This document shows, piece by piece, positions 37,854 through 47,946 of a DNA stretch of 64,000 bases. Each line of letters begins with the position of its first letter. Positions within the stretch are counted from its first letter, which is position 1. Source of the DNA: Elioraea sp. (GTDB lineage: Bacteria > Pseudomonadota > Alphaproteobacteria > Acetobacterales > Acetobacteraceae). The notes under the pieces were generated by a model. It saw nothing but the letters and a program-made list of their open reading frames with translations, was not told where the DNA came from and ran no database searches. The position numbers and the translations under genes are program-made. The stretch spans positions 62,001 through 126,000 of the forward strand of contig NZ_JALHPR010000008.1 of the NCBI RefSeq assembly GCF_022842375.1, read 5' to 3'.

Positions 37854-38747
37854 ATGATGACAACCGATCGTGACTTCGTCGGCTATGGCCGCAATCCCCC
37901 CGATCCGCAATGGCCGGGCGGGGCGCGCGTGGCGGTCTCGCTCGTGCTGAACATCGAGGAGGGGGCGGAATACGCGCTGGCAGACGGCGACCCGCATAAC
38001 GAGTCGATGTACGAGATCCAGGAGGAGGTGGCCGGCGCGCGCCACCTCGCCCTCGAGAGCCATTTCGAGTTCGGCAGCCGTGTCGGCTACTGGCGGCTGA
38101 TGGAGGTGATGGAACGATACGGCGCCGTTTCCACCCTCAACGCCTGCGCCCGTGCGATGGAGCGCACGCCCTGGCTCGGGCGCGACGCGGTCGCGCGCGG
38201 CCACGAGGTCTCCTGCCACGGCTGGCGGTGGGAGAACCACGTCCACATGGCCGAGGCGGAGGAGCGCGATGTGATCGCACGCTGCGTCGCCTCGCTGCGC
38301 GAGACCTGCGGGGTGAGGCCGGTGGGCTGGCATGTCCGCTCGCTGACGTCGGAGAACACGCGGCGGCTGCTCGTCGAGGAGGGGGGCTTCGCGTACGACA
38401 GCAACGCCTACAATGACGAGCTGCCCTACTTCGTTGAGGTCGGCGGCCATCGCCACGTGGTGCTGCCCTACAACTTCGACACCAACGACATGCGCTTCTT
38501 CGGCAACCGCGGCTTCGCGCTCGCCGAGCACTTCGAGCGGTACTGCTGCGACGCGTTCGACTGGCTGTGGGAGGAGGGCGCGCGGCGGCCGCGGATGATG
38601 ACCGTCGGGCTGCACACGCGCGTCATCGGTCGGCCGGGCCGCATCGCCGGGCTCGACAGGTTCCTCCGCCACGTGCGCGCGAAGGGCGGCGCCTGGATTG
38701 CCCGGCGCGACGAAATCGCGCGCCACTGGCGCGCCGTGCACGGTTGA
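37854..38747 (+). CDS. polysaccharide deacetylase family protein (PuuE/allantoinase-like)
   Basis: DFVGYGRNPPDPQWPGGARVAVSLVLNIEEGAEYALADGDPHNESMYEI...RGHEVSCHGWRWENHVHM...LHTRVIGRPGRIAGLDRFLRHVRAKGGAWIARRDEIARHW. Confidence 0.9.
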   Translation: MMTTDRDFVGYGRNPPDPQWPGGARVAVSLVLNIEEGAEYALADGDPHNESMYEIQEEVAGARHLALESHFEFGSRVGYWRLMEVMERYGAVSTLNACARAMERTPWLGRDAVARGHEVSCHGWRWENHVHMAEAEERDVIARCVASLRETCGVRPVGWHVRSLTSENTRRLLVEEGGFAYDSNAYNDELPYFVEVGGHRHVVLPYNFDTNDMRFFGNRGFALAEHFERYCCDAFDWLWEEGARRPRMMTVGLHTRVIGRPGRIAGLDRFLRHVRAKGGAWIARRDEIARHWRAVHG

Positions 38748-38752
38748 ACGCG

Positions 38753-39847
38753 ATGGACCCGATGCCGTTTCCCGATGGCCCCATGGCCGCCGACATCGCG
38801 CGACAGCCCGCGGTGCTCCGTACCCTGCTCGCGCGCGCCGACGAATTCGCCGCATTCGGGGCGGCCTCCCTCGCACCCGCGCCAGGGGGCCGCGTCGTGG
38901 TGACGGGCTGTGGCGACGGGCTGTTCGCCGCAGCCGCGATGGCCGGCTTCGCACGCGACCGGCTTGGCCTCGCGTGGTGTGCCGAGGGAGCGATGACGGT
39001 GGCGCTCGGCGCCGCCGGAAGGCTCGGTGCCCAGGATCGCGTCCTTGCCATCTCGATGTCGGGCAACGTCGACCGGACGGTGGAGGCGGCGACGGCGGCA
39101 GCGGCATCCGGCGCGCGCGTGGCCGTGCTGTGCAACGGGGCAGGCGGGCGGCTCGGGCAGATCGCCGCGGCCAGGGTCTCGCTCGATATCGCCGACCTCG
39201 CCCCGTTCCTCTGCGGCACCACCAGCTACACGGCGACGCTGCTTGCGCTTGCGTTGATCGCCGCTGGTGCGGCCGGTGCCCAGGTTCCGCATGCGGGGCT
39301 TGCCGCGGCGATCGACGCCGTCGCGGCATCCCTGGTGCCCGACATCGCCGCGATCGCCGGGCCCGCTCCGCGCGGCGTACGCATCCTGACCGCGGGCGCC
39401 GATACGGGAACGGCACAATACGGCGCGGCGAAGCTTGTCGAGCTGACCCGGACGCCGGCCTGGGCGGGCGACATCGAGGAGTTCGCGCACAGCCAGTTCT
39501 GGGCGGTTGAACGGGGCGAGCTCATCATCATGCTCGCGCCATCTCGCGCGATCGCTGCCTATGCCAACGCGAACGCGCGCGCGCTCGGCGCCATGGGGCT
39601 GCGCGTCGTCTCGGTCGAGACGGCGGAGGCGCCGGTGCCGGCAGCTTCCGCGCGGGTCGGTCTCGGCCCGATCGACGCCGATGTCGCGCCGATCGCGTCA
39701 GCGGTTGTGCTGCAACGCCTCGCGCACCATATCGCCCGCGCAACGGGCTTCGATCCCGATACGCGCCGGCACCTCAAGGACGATGGCGCCCGCTTCGCCG
39801 CAAGCCGTGCGATGACGCGCCGCTCGCTGCTCGGCACGGGGCTGTGA
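38753..39847 (+). CDS. SIS-domain sugar isomerase/deglycase-like protein
   Basis: VVVTGCGDGLFAAAAMAGF...VLAISMSGNVDRTVEAATAAAASGARVAVLCN...DIEEFAHSQFWAVERGELIIMLAPS. Confidence 0.82.
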   Translation: MDPMPFPDGPMAADIARQPAVLRTLLARADEFAAFGAASLAPAPGGRVVVTGCGDGLFAAAAMAGFARDRLGLAWCAEGAMTVALGAAGRLGAQDRVLAISMSGNVDRTVEAATAAAASGARVAVLCNGAGGRLGQIAAARVSLDIADLAPFLCGTTSYTATLLALALIAAGAAGAQVPHAGLAAAIDAVAASLVPDIAAIAGPAPRGVRILTAGADTGTAQYGAAKLVELTRTPAWAGDIEEFAHSQFWAVERGELIIMLAPSRAIAAYANANARALGAMGLRVVSVETAEAPVPAASARVGLGPIDADVAPIASAVVLQRLAHHIARATGFDPDTRRHLKDDGARFAASRAMTRRSLLGTGL

Positions 39848-40707
39848 CACGGCCGCTCGCCATCATCGGCCATGTCTCGCTCGATGCGATCCGGACACCC
39901 GCGGCGGAGGCAGGCGACGTCCCGGGTGGAGCGGCGCTCTACGCCGCGCTCGGCGCGCGGCATGCGGGGGCGGCGGTCACGCTGTTCGCCCGCACCGGCG
40001 CGGACTGGCCCGCCGCCGCGACCGCCGCGCTGGCGGCCTCGGGGATCGACACGACAGGCCTGGTTGCGGGACCGGGCCTGACGCGACGATCGGTGCAGCG
40101 TCACGACCGGGCGGGCAATCGGCGGTCGGCCCATCACGACGATGAGGTGTGGTGGGAGCGCACGCGCGCGCTTCGTCCGCCGCTGCCCGATGCGTCGTCT
40201 CGCTGGGCAGCCTGGGTGGTGATGCCGGTTCTGCCCGAGACGCTGGCCACAGCCATCGAAGCGGCCGCCCCGGCCGGCATTCCCGTCATCGCCGACACGA
40301 GCGAGGCCTTTGCCGCGCGCGCGCGCGAGGCGCTCCTCGCCGCCGTGCCAGGGCTCGCGGCGTTCTGCCCGAGCGTCGCCGAAACGCGGCTCCTGCTTCC
40401 CGGGCGTGGGGATGACGATGCGGCCGATGTACTTGCCGCGCTCGGCACGGTGGTGCTGCAGAAACGTGGTGCCGACGGCGTTCTGCTCGTCGACAGGGCT
40501 GGGCATCGCCGGATCGCGGTTGAGCCGGTGGATGCCGTCGATCCGACCGGCGCCGGCGACGCGACCGTCGGCGCCTTCGCCGCCCATCTCGCCGCTGGCC
40601 TTCCGCACGCGGAGGCGGCGCGGCGCGCGATGGCGACAGGTGCCGCCGCTGTCGGCGGCATTGGCCCGGCGGGGCTTCTCGCCGCGATCTCCTCGCTCAG
40701 CCGGTGA
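39844..40707 (+). CDS. PfkB family carbohydrate kinase
   Basis: GTG 39844; VPGGAALYAALGARHAGAAVTLFARTGADWP...VEPVDAVDPTGAGDATVGAFAAHLAAGLP (PfkB signature 2). Confidence 0.92.
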   Translation: MTRPLAIIGHVSLDAIRTPAAEAGDVPGGAALYAALGARHAGAAVTLFARTGADWPAAATAALAASGIDTTGLVAGPGLTRRSVQRHDRAGNRRSAHHDDEVWWERTRALRPPLPDASSRWAAWVVMPVLPETLATAIEAAAPAGIPVIADTSEAFAARAREALLAAVPGLAAFCPSVAETRLLLPGRGDDDAADVLAALGTVVLQKRGADGVLLVDRAGHRRIAVEPVDAVDPTGAGDATVGAFAAHLAAGLPHAEAARRAMATGAAAVGGIGPAGLLAAISSLSR

Positions 40708-42214
40708 GCCTGCGCCGCAGCCCGACATCGCGGGCATGGGCGCGCGCGACCATCGCGCGATAGGCGGGCTCAAGCCGCCTCGCTTCCTCGAGGGCAGGAC
40801 CGAGCGACTGGCGGTAGCCCGCCATCAGGGCCCGCGCCTCCGCCCTGAGCGCGGCTTCGTCGATGGTCGTCACGCGCCCATCCTCGAACACCACGCGACC
40901 CGCTGCGATCGTCATCCGCACGGATGATCCGCTCTCGCAATAGACGAGCTGGCGGCGGAGGTCGTTCAGCGGCGTGAAGGCGTAGGTGTCGAGATCGAGC
41001 AGCGCGATGTCGGCCTTCGCTCCGACGGTGAGATGGCCGATGTCCGGCCAGCGCAGCGCCCGCGCCCCGCCGCGCCAGAGGCAGGAGAGGATCTCCGGCG
41101 CCGCAGGCCAGCGCTCATACTCGTCGTCGGAAAGGGTGTGGACCAGGCCCGCCTGCTTGATGACGCCCCAGAGATTGACCGTATCGTCCACCGTCGCCTC
41201 GTCGGTGCCGAGGGCGATCGGCACGCCGGCATCGGCGAGCGCGCGGAACGGCATCACCCCGCTCCCGAGGCGGAGGTTGCAGAGCGGGTTGTGCGCCACG
41301 GTCGCGCCCGAGCGGGCGAGCAGTGCCATGTCGTCCTCGTCGATCCAGATGGCATGGATCACGACCATGCGCGCATCGAGATGGCCGAGGTCGTGCACGT
41401 AGCGCACCAGGCTCCTTCCGTACTTCTCCTCGCCGAGCACGCGCTGAAGCTTCGATTCGAGGATGTGGCAGTTGAACGGAAGATCATGCCGCTCCGAGAG
41501 CTCCGAAAGACCGACGAAGTAGGGCAGCGTCACGCGCTGCGGCGCCGAGCAGGAGAGAGCGGCGCCGATGCGCCCGTCTCCCGCGCCGTCCCACGTCGAG
41601 ACGAGGTGCGCGTAGAGGGCGAGCAGCTCCTCGTCCGTCTGCCGCGGCGCTGATTCCATTGCCGCGCGCATCGCGGGCGTGAGCAGGTCGTGCAGGAAGG
41701 GATACTTCTCGTACTCGACGACATTGGGCTGGTCGATCGCGAGGCGGGCACGCATGCCGATGTCGCGATAGGCGCGCGCGATGCCGTCGATCCCCTCGGC
41801 GGAGGCAACCGGAACATGGAACGCATCATCCATCACGGACGTGATGCCGAGCCTCAGCATCTCGGCCGCACCGAGAAGGGTGCGCACGTAGTTGAGGTGC
41901 CCGACCGGAACGCCGGCGGCGAGCGGCGGCACCTCGTAGAGCATGAAGATCTCGAGCGGAAGCCCGTCAAGCATGCCGCGCATCAGGTTGCCCGGCGAGT
42001 GGAAGTGGGCGTTTATCAGGCCGGGTATGGCGAGCATGCCCTTCGCCTCGATCACGCGCCCGATGGGCCCCTCGACGGCAAGCCCCGGCCCGATCGCGGC
42101 GATCCTCCCGGCCTCGATCAGGATGTCGGCGCACGGCCACTGCGTGCCTGCGTCATCGGCGGCAAACACATGGGCATCGCGGATCAGCAGGCGATCTGGT
42201 GTGCTCGTGGTCAT
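40697..42214 (-). CDS. amidohydrolase family protein (SsnA/AtzB-like)
   Basis: MLAIPGLINAHFHSPGNLMRGMLDGLPLEIFML...GLSELSERHDLPFNCHILESK...ATVAHNPLCNLRLGSGVMPFRALADAGVPIALGTDEATVDDTVNLWG. Confidence 0.92.
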   Translation of the reverse strand: MTTSTPDRLLIRDAHVFAADDAGTQWPCADILIEAGRIAAIGPGLAVEGPIGRVIEAKGMLAIPGLINAHFHSPGNLMRGMLDGLPLEIFMLYEVPPLAAGVPVGHLNYVRTLLGAAEMLRLGITSVMDDAFHVPVASAEGIDGIARAYRDIGMRARLAIDQPNVVEYEKYPFLHDLLTPAMRAAMESAPRQTDEELLALYAHLVSTWDGAGDGRIGAALSCSAPQRVTLPYFVGLSELSERHDLPFNCHILESKLQRVLGEEKYGRSLVRYVHDLGHLDARMVVIHAIWIDEDDMALLARSGATVAHNPLCNLRLGSGVMPFRALADAGVPIALGTDEATVDDTVNLWGVIKQAGLVHTLSDDEYERWPAAPEILSCLWRGGARALRWPDIGHLTVGAKADIALLDLDTYAFTPLNDLRRQLVYCESGSSVRMTIAAGRVVFEDGRVTTIDEAALRAEARALMAGYRQSLGPALEEARRLEPAYRAMVARAHARDVGLRRRLTG

Positions 42215-42230
42215 GGTGTCCAAGGGACGC

Positions 42231-42247
42231 GGGGGGGGGGGAGGGGG
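42231..42247. repeat. poly-G homopolymer tract G11-A-G5
   Basis: Run of G at 42231-42241 then A then five G, 16 nt upstream of the amidohydrolase start on the opposite strand. Confidence 0.9.
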
Positions 42248-42582
42248 TGTCTGATCTGACACGTTGCCACGACCGTGATCAGGGAAGCTATCTGGAGATT
42301 GAATGCCGGTGAGCGATTCGTTCCGACCAGGTTCGCCCCCGAGCATGAGAACCGAGTGCCGTGGCGGTTCGGCTCAGCGTGCGCATGCTGGCTGGCATTG
42401 CTGTTCCACGCACGCGATCAGAGCCCCAGGCGCCCGTCTCGCCATGGCTGGCGTGTAGCCGAAGTTCTGCAGGTATGAGAACGCCACGCCGTGCAGCGCC
42501 GCCGCGCGGGGTGAGGCGGCCCGGTTCCATCCATTCCGGTCAGCGGGCTTCGTCGCCCCGAGGGAGCAACTGCGATCCTCCC

Positions 42583-42597
42583 TGACACACTTTGTCA
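42583..42597. promoter_or_regulatory. candidate operator TGACA-CACTT-TGTCA upstream of the CusB-like gene
   Basis: 5-bp inverted arms; near-identical motif at 50005-50019. Confidence 0.6.
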
Positions 42598-42658
42598 CGA
42601 TCCGGCGCGGTGTCGTCGCATTGCCCGGGGCAAGAGAGCGTGCCCCAGGGAGCTCCCC

Positions 42659-44356
42659 ATGCGCTGTCGTATTGCCTCAAGCCATCTGCCGGCCGCTTTC
42701 GGCCTCGCTGCCATAAGTCTGCTGGGCCTGCTTCTGCTTGCCTGGCCCGCCGCCGCGCATGAGGGGCATGATCACGGCGCCGCGCCGGAGCCGGTCGCCA
42801 CGGCCCTGCCGCGCGCGGAGGCGCACAGCGATCTGTTCGAAGTCGTCGCGGTCCTTCAGCTGGGCGGCGCGCTGACGGTCACGCTCGACCGCTACGCCGA
42901 TAACGCACCGCTGGACGGCTCCATCACGCTCTCGCTCGATGGCCAGGACATACCGGCAGAGCGCCAGGGAATCGGCCTTTTCGTGGTGCGGCATCCGCTG
43001 CTGGAACGAACTGGTCGGCGCGACATCGTCTTCACGGTGACGGCAGGGGATGAGATGGACCTGCTGACCGCGACGCTCGATGTTCCCGCGCTGCCTGCGG
43101 CATCCGGTAACGCCATCACAGCGCTCGCGCTGTTGCGGGACAGCACGGTGCAGATCGGCATCGGGGTCGGGCTGCTCGTGCTGGGGCTGCTTCTCGGGCG
43201 TGCCTCCGTCCGACGCCTCCTGCCGCCGATGGTCGAAGAGGCACGCCCCAACCGTCAGGTCGAGGCCTTGCCGTCCGGGGCGCGGCGCGCCGCCGCATTG
43301 CTGCTGGCAGCACTCACTGCCGCCGCACCGGCCGTCGCCCAGCAGGCGCTGGTGACCGGGGAGGCACCGCGCCGCCTGCAGGACGGCGCCATCTTTGTCC
43401 CGAAGCCGTCGCAGCGCCTGCTCGGCGTGCGGACACTGCTGACGGAGAATGGCGAGGCATCGGCCGCGCTGCGAATGATCGGCACGCTGGTGCCGGACCC
43501 GAACGCCTCTGGCCGGGTACAGGCCAGCCAGAACGGACGGCTCGAGCCTGGCGACGCGGGCTTCCCCACGCTCGGCCAGCGGGTCGAGCGCGGTCAGGTC
43601 CTCGCCTACGTCACGCCGACCTACAGCGCCGCAGAACGCGGTGGCCTCATCCAGAACGCCGCCGAACTGGATGCGCAGATCACCATCCTCGAAGCCCGCG
43701 TCCGTCGCCTCACCTCGCTGCGCGGGATGGTGGCGGAGCGCGAGATCCAGGACGCCCAGGCCGAGCTTGCCGGTGCGCGGCAGCGGCGCACCGCGATCCA
43801 GCCGGCGCTGTCGGGGCGGGAAGCGCTGGTCGCACCCGTCTCCGGCATCGTCTCGACCGTCCGCGGCGCCGTGGGGCAGATCGTCGACAGCGCGACCACC
43901 ATCGTCGAGATCGTCGACCCGAGCCGGCTCTGGGTGGAGGCGCTCGCCTTCGATCGTGCTGCGCTGGAGCGCATCACGGGCGCGAACGCGACGCTGCCGG
44001 ACGGCCGCGTGCTGGACCTCGCCTTCGTGGGAAGGGGGCTGACGGTGCGGCAGCAGGCGGTCCCCGTGAACTTCCGCGTGGATGATCCGCCGGCCGATGC
44101 GCCGATCGGCATCTCGGTGCTCGTGACGCTGCGCACGGCCCGCGCCGTGCAGGGGGTCGTGCTGCCCGCCGACGCGGTGGTCCGCAGCGCGGAAGGCCCG
44201 CCCGTCGTGTTCGAGCACGCGACCGCGGAACGCTTCATCCCCCGCCAGGTGCGGGTGCAGCCGCTTGACGGCACGCGCGTCGTGGTGACGGCCGGGCTCG
44301 AGGCCGGGCAGCGCGTGGTGGTGCAGGGTGCTGCGCTGATCGCCCAGGTCCGCTGA
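42659..44356 (+). CDS. RND efflux periplasmic adaptor (CusB/HlyD-like) with an N-terminal His-containing, TM-anchored extension
   Basis: N-terminal signal plus AHEGHDHG, beta-rich domain, TM VQIGIGVGLLVLGLLLG, second hydrophobic segment RRAAALLLAALTAAAPAVAQ, then adaptor LGQRVERGQVLAYVTPTYSAAERG...ALVAPVSGIVSTVRGAVGQIV. Confidence 0.88.
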   Translation: MRCRIASSHLPAAFGLAAISLLGLLLLAWPAAAHEGHDHGAAPEPVATALPRAEAHSDLFEVVAVLQLGGALTVTLDRYADNAPLDGSITLSLDGQDIPAERQGIGLFVVRHPLLERTGRRDIVFTVTAGDEMDLLTATLDVPALPAASGNAITALALLRDSTVQIGIGVGLLVLGLLLGRASVRRLLPPMVEEARPNRQVEALPSGARRAAALLLAALTAAAPAVAQQALVTGEAPRRLQDGAIFVPKPSQRLLGVRTLLTENGEASAALRMIGTLVPDPNASGRVQASQNGRLEPGDAGFPTLGQRVERGQVLAYVTPTYSAAERGGLIQNAAELDAQITILEARVRRLTSLRGMVAEREIQDAQAELAGARQRRTAIQPALSGREALVAPVSGIVSTVRGAVGQIVDSATTIVEIVDPSRLWVEALAFDRAALERITGANATLPDGRVLDLAFVGRGLTVRQQAVPVNFRVDDPPADAPIGISVLVTLRTARAVQGVVLPADAVVRSAEGPPVVFEHATAERFIPRQVRVQPLDGTRVVVTAGLEAGQRVVVQGAALIAQVR

Positions 44357-44373
44357 TCGGGGTGCGCTGAGCC

Positions 44374-47300
44374 ATGCTGTTCAACGCCATCGTCGGGTTC
44401 TCGCTGCGCAACCGGCTTTTCGTGCTCGTTGCCGCGCTGCTGGTCAGCGTCTACGGCATGTTCACGTTGTCGCGCATGCCGGTCGATGTCTTCCCCGATC
44501 TCAACAAGCCGACCGTCACGCTGATGACCGAGGCCGAGGGCTTCGCCCCGGAGGAGGTCGAGCAGCTTGTCTCGTTCCCGATCGAGACCGCGGTGAACGG
44601 GCTGCCTGGCGTGACGCGGGTGCGGTCCGTTTCCTCGGTCGGGCTCTCGATCGTCTTCGTCGAGTTCGACTGGGGTGCGGACATCTGGCGCGCGCGCCAG
44701 CAGGTGAGCGAGCGGCTCGGCCAGATCCAGGCGCAGCTTCCCCCGCGCGTGCTGCCCACCATGTCGCCGGTCTCCTCCATCATGGGGGAGATCATGCTGG
44801 TGGCGATGACCGCGCCCGCGGACGGCTCGGTTGGGCCAATGGAGCTGCGCGACCTCGCAGACTGGGTGATGCGCCCGCGACTGCTGACCATCCCCGGCAT
44901 CTCGCAGGTCATTCCGATCGGCGGTGCGGTGCGGCAGTTCCGCGTCATGCCGGACCTCGACCGGCTGCACGCGCTGGACCTGACGAACGACCAGCTCATC
45001 GCCGCGCTGCGCCAGTTCGGTGGCAATGCCGGCGGCGGTTACGTGGACCAGGCGGGCCGCGAGTTCCTGATCCGCAACATCGGCCGCACCACCTCGCTCG
45101 AGGACCTGCGCAACGCGACGGTCGGGTTCCGGGAAGGGCAGCCCATCGCGCTGCGCCAAGTGGCGCGTGTCGAGTTCGGCCCGCGCTTCAAGCGCGGCGA
45201 GGCGGGGGTGGACGGCCAGCCCGCGGTGATCCTTGCCATCGCCAAGCAGCCGGGCGCCGACACGATCCGCCTGACGCGCGCGGTGGAAGCGGCGCTCGCG
45301 GATTTGCAGGCCGGCATGCCGCGCGGCGTGGTGGCTGACCGCGTCAAGTTCCGCCAGGCCGACTTCATCGCGCAGTCGATCGCCAACCTGCAGCAGGTGC
45401 TGGCCGAGGCCTTCGTCGTCGTGGCGATCGTGCTGTTCGCCTTCCTGCTGAACACGCGCACGACCATCATCTCGCTGACGGCGATCCCGCTCTCGATCCT
45501 GCTGACGGCGATCGTGTTCGCGGCCTTCGGCCTCTCGATCAACACCATGACACTGGGCGGTCTCGCCATCGCCGTGGGCGAACTGGTGGACGACGCGGTG
45601 GTGGACGTCGAGAACATCCTGCGACGCCTGAAGGAGAACGTCGCGCGGGCCGTGCCCGAACCGGTGATGCAGGTCGTCGTTTCGGCCAGCGCGGAGGTGC
45701 GCTCCGGCATCGTCTACGCCACGCTGATCATCGTGCTGGTCTTCCTGCCGCTCTTCGCGCTGACCGGGATCGAGGGTCGGCTGTTCGCGCCGCTCGGCAT
45801 CGCCTACATCGTTTCGATCCTGTGTTCGCTTCTGGTGGCGATCACCGTCACACCGGTGCTGTCTTATTGGCTGCTGCCACGGATGCGGCGCATGCATGCG
45901 GGCGACGGTGCGCTGGTGCGGGGGCTGAAGGCAGGGCAGGAACGCCTGCTGCGCTGGGCCTTCGCGCACCGCTCGATGGTGCTCGGCCTTGCGTTCGGTA
46001 GCGTCCTGGTCGCCGCCTCCAGCGTTCCACTTCTGCCGCGCGCCTTCCTGCCGCCGTTCAACGAGGGCACGCTCGTCATCAACGTCACATACCAGCCGGG
46101 CATCTCGCTCGCGGAATCGGACGCGCTCGGACGCGTCGCGGAGCGCCTGCTGATGCAGGTGCCCGAGGTGAAGGGTGTGGGTCGCCGCACCGGCCGGGCG
46201 GAGCTCGACGAGCATGCGGAGGGCGTGCATTCCTCCGAGCTCGACCTCGATCTCAGCGACGGTGGCCGCTCTCGCGCCGAGGTGCTGGCCGATATCCGAG
46301 CGCGGCTGGCGGCGCTGCCGGCGGCGGTGAACATCGGCCAGCCGATCAGCCACCGGCTGGACCACATGCTCTCCGGCGTGCGGGCACAGATCGCGCTGAA
46401 GATCTTCGGCGACGACCTGGACACGCTGCGCACGCTCGCCGAGACGCTGCGCGGCCGGCTGGCGGAGAACGTGCCGGGGCTGACCGACCTGCAGCTCGAG
46501 CGGCAGGTGCGCATCCCGCAACTGCGCATCGCCGTGGACCATGAGCGTGCAGGTCTCTACGGCGTCTCGGCGGCGGCGCTGACTGAAACGCTAGAATCCC
46601 TCACCGGCGGCACGGTGGTCAGCCAGATCCTGGACGGCGCGCGCCGCTTCGACGTGGTGCTGCGCCTGGCCGACGAGGATCGCACCACGACCCGCCTGGC
46701 CGAGGCGCTGGTGCCGACGCCACATGGCCGCGTGCCGCTCGGCCTGCTCGCGCGCGTGGAGGAGGGCGATGGCCCGAATCAGATCCTGCGCGAGGGCGCG
46801 CGCCGCCGTATCGTGGTGCTCGCGAATACGACGCCCGATGCCGACATGGCAGAGGTGATCGCCGGCATCCGCGCCGAACTCGCGCGCGCGCCCATGCCCA
46901 CCGGCTACACCACCGCACTGGAAGGGACCTTCCAGGCACAGGAAGAGGCGATGCGCACCATCGCCGTCCTCGCCCTGATCTCGCTCGGCCTGATCTTCGT
47001 GGTGCTCTATTCGCGCTACCGCTCGGCCATGCTGGCAGTGATCGTCATGGGCAACGTGCCGCTGGCGCTGATCGGCGCGGTCGCGGCGATCTGGATCGCC
47101 GGGCAGCCACTGTCGGTCGCGACGCTGGTGGGCTTCGTCACGCTCACCGGCATCACGACACGCAACGGCATCCTGAAGGTCAGCCACTACCTGAACCTGG
47201 CGCTGCACGAGGGCGAGCGGTGGGGCCTGGCGCTCGTCCTGCGCGGCTCGGCAGAGCGGCTGACGCCGGTGCTGATGACGGCGCTCTCCGCTGGCCTCGC

Positions 47301-47517
47301 GCTCATTCCGCTTGCAATCGGTGCCGACGCACCGGGCAAGGAGATCCTGCATCCCGTCGCCATCACCATCCTGGGTGGCCTGGTCAGCGCCACGTTGCTC
47401 GATACGCTGGTGACGCCGATCCTGTTCCACCGCTTCGGCCGCCCGGCGCTGGACCGCCTGCGCGCGGAGGCCGAGGAACGACGGATTGGCGGGGCGCTCG
47501 CCCCCGAGACATTCTGA
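44374..47517 (+). CDS. cusA: heavy-metal RND efflux pump (CusA/CzcA family)
   Basis: 1047 aa; [99 protein letters not shown]. Confidence 0.93.
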   Translation: MLFNAIVGFSLRNRLFVLVAALLVSVYGMFTLSRMPVDVFPDLNKPTVTLMTEAEGFAPEEVEQLVSFPIETAVNGLPGVTRVRSVSSVGLSIVFVEFDWGADIWRARQQVSERLGQIQAQLPPRVLPTMSPVSSIMGEIMLVAMTAPADGSVGPMELRDLADWVMRPRLLTIPGISQVIPIGGAVRQFRVMPDLDRLHALDLTNDQLIAALRQFGGNAGGGYVDQAGREFLIRNIGRTTSLEDLRNATVGFREGQPIALRQVARVEFGPRFKRGEAGVDGQPAVILAIAKQPGADTIRLTRAVEAALADLQAGMPRGVVADRVKFRQADFIAQSIANLQQVLAEAFVVVAIVLFAFLLNTRTTIISLTAIPLSILLTAIVFAAFGLSINTMTLGGLAIAVGELVDDAVVDVENILRRLKENVARAVPEPVMQVVVSASAEVRSGIVYATLIIVLVFLPLFALTGIEGRLFAPLGIAYIVSILCSLLVAITVTPVLSYWLLPRMRRMHAGDGALVRGLKAGQERLLRWAFAHRSMVLGLAFGSVLVAASSVPLLPRAFLPPFNEGTLVINVTYQPGISLAESDALGRVAERLLMQVPEVKGVGRRTGRAELDEHAEGVHSSELDLDLSDGGRSRAEVLADIRARLAALPAAVNIGQPISHRLDHMLSGVRAQIALKIFGDDLDTLRTLAETLRGRLAENVPGLTDLQLERQVRIPQLRIAVDHERAGLYGVSAAALTETLESLTGGTVVSQILDGARRFDVVLRLADEDRTTTRLAEALVPTPHGRVPLGLLARVEEGDGPNQILREGARRRIVVLANTTPDADMAEVIAGIRAELARAPMPTGYTTALEGTFQAQEEAMRTIAVLALISLGLIFVVLYSRYRSAMLAVIVMGNVPLALIGAVAAIWIAGQPLSVATLVGFVTLTGITTRNGILKVSHYLNLALHEGERWGLALVLRGSAERLTPVLMTALSAGLALIPLAIGADAPGKEILHPVAITILGGLVSATLLDTLVTPILFHRFGRPALDRLRAEAEERRIGGALAPETF

Positions 47518-47532
47518 GGCCTGGAGACACCG

Positions 47533-47946
47533 ATGCCGACAAAGCGCAGTCTGATGATCGCCGCCGCCATGCTGGGCCTGCCATCGCTGGCGCCGGCGCC
47601 CCCGGCCTTTGCGCACGGCCCGTCCCGTGGCCCGAATGGGGGCCAGATGCAGGACATCGGCGCATATCACGGGGAGCTGCTTGCGGAGGGTGGCCGGTTG
47701 ACGTTCTTCCTGTTCGACGCGAACGACCGCCCGCTGTCCGCGACTGGTGCCACCGCCACGGCCATCGTGCTTGCGGGCGGCCGCCAACAGACGCTGGCAT
47801 TTGCGCCACGGCCCGACGGCACGGCGCTGGTCGCCACCGGGGACTTCAGGGCAGACCCCAGCCTACGCGTCGTCGTGCAGCTCGTTCCCGCGGCAGGACA
47901 GCCCCGCATCCTGGCGCGCTACGCTCCGATAGAAGCGACGAGATGA
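47533..47946 (+). CDS. small periplasmic protein of unknown function in copper operon
   Basis: 137 aa with signal peptide; HGPSRGPNGGQMQDIGAYHGELLAEGGRLTFFLFDANDRPLSATGA; sits between pump and two-component genes. Confidence 0.8.
   Translation: MPTKRSLMIAAAMLGLPSLAPAPPAFAHGPSRGPNGGQMQDIGAYHGELLAEGGRLTFFLFDANDRPLSATGATATAIVLAGGRQQTLAFAPRPDGTALVATGDFRADPSLRVVVQLVPAAGQPRILARYAPIEATR

Noticed and set aside
37362-39416. 684-aa minus-strand ORF
   Set aside because: Arg/Pro/His-rich frame opposite the deacetylase and SIS genes; no motif.
42248-42582. Possible gene remnant between the amidohydrolase and copper island
   Set aside because: Only short ORFs on both strands with no recognisable motif; left as intergenic.
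43621-46542. 973-aa minus-strand ORF opposite the CusA gene
   Set aside because: Low-complexity His/Arg/Gln-rich translation fully antisense to a clear RND pump; high-GC artefact.
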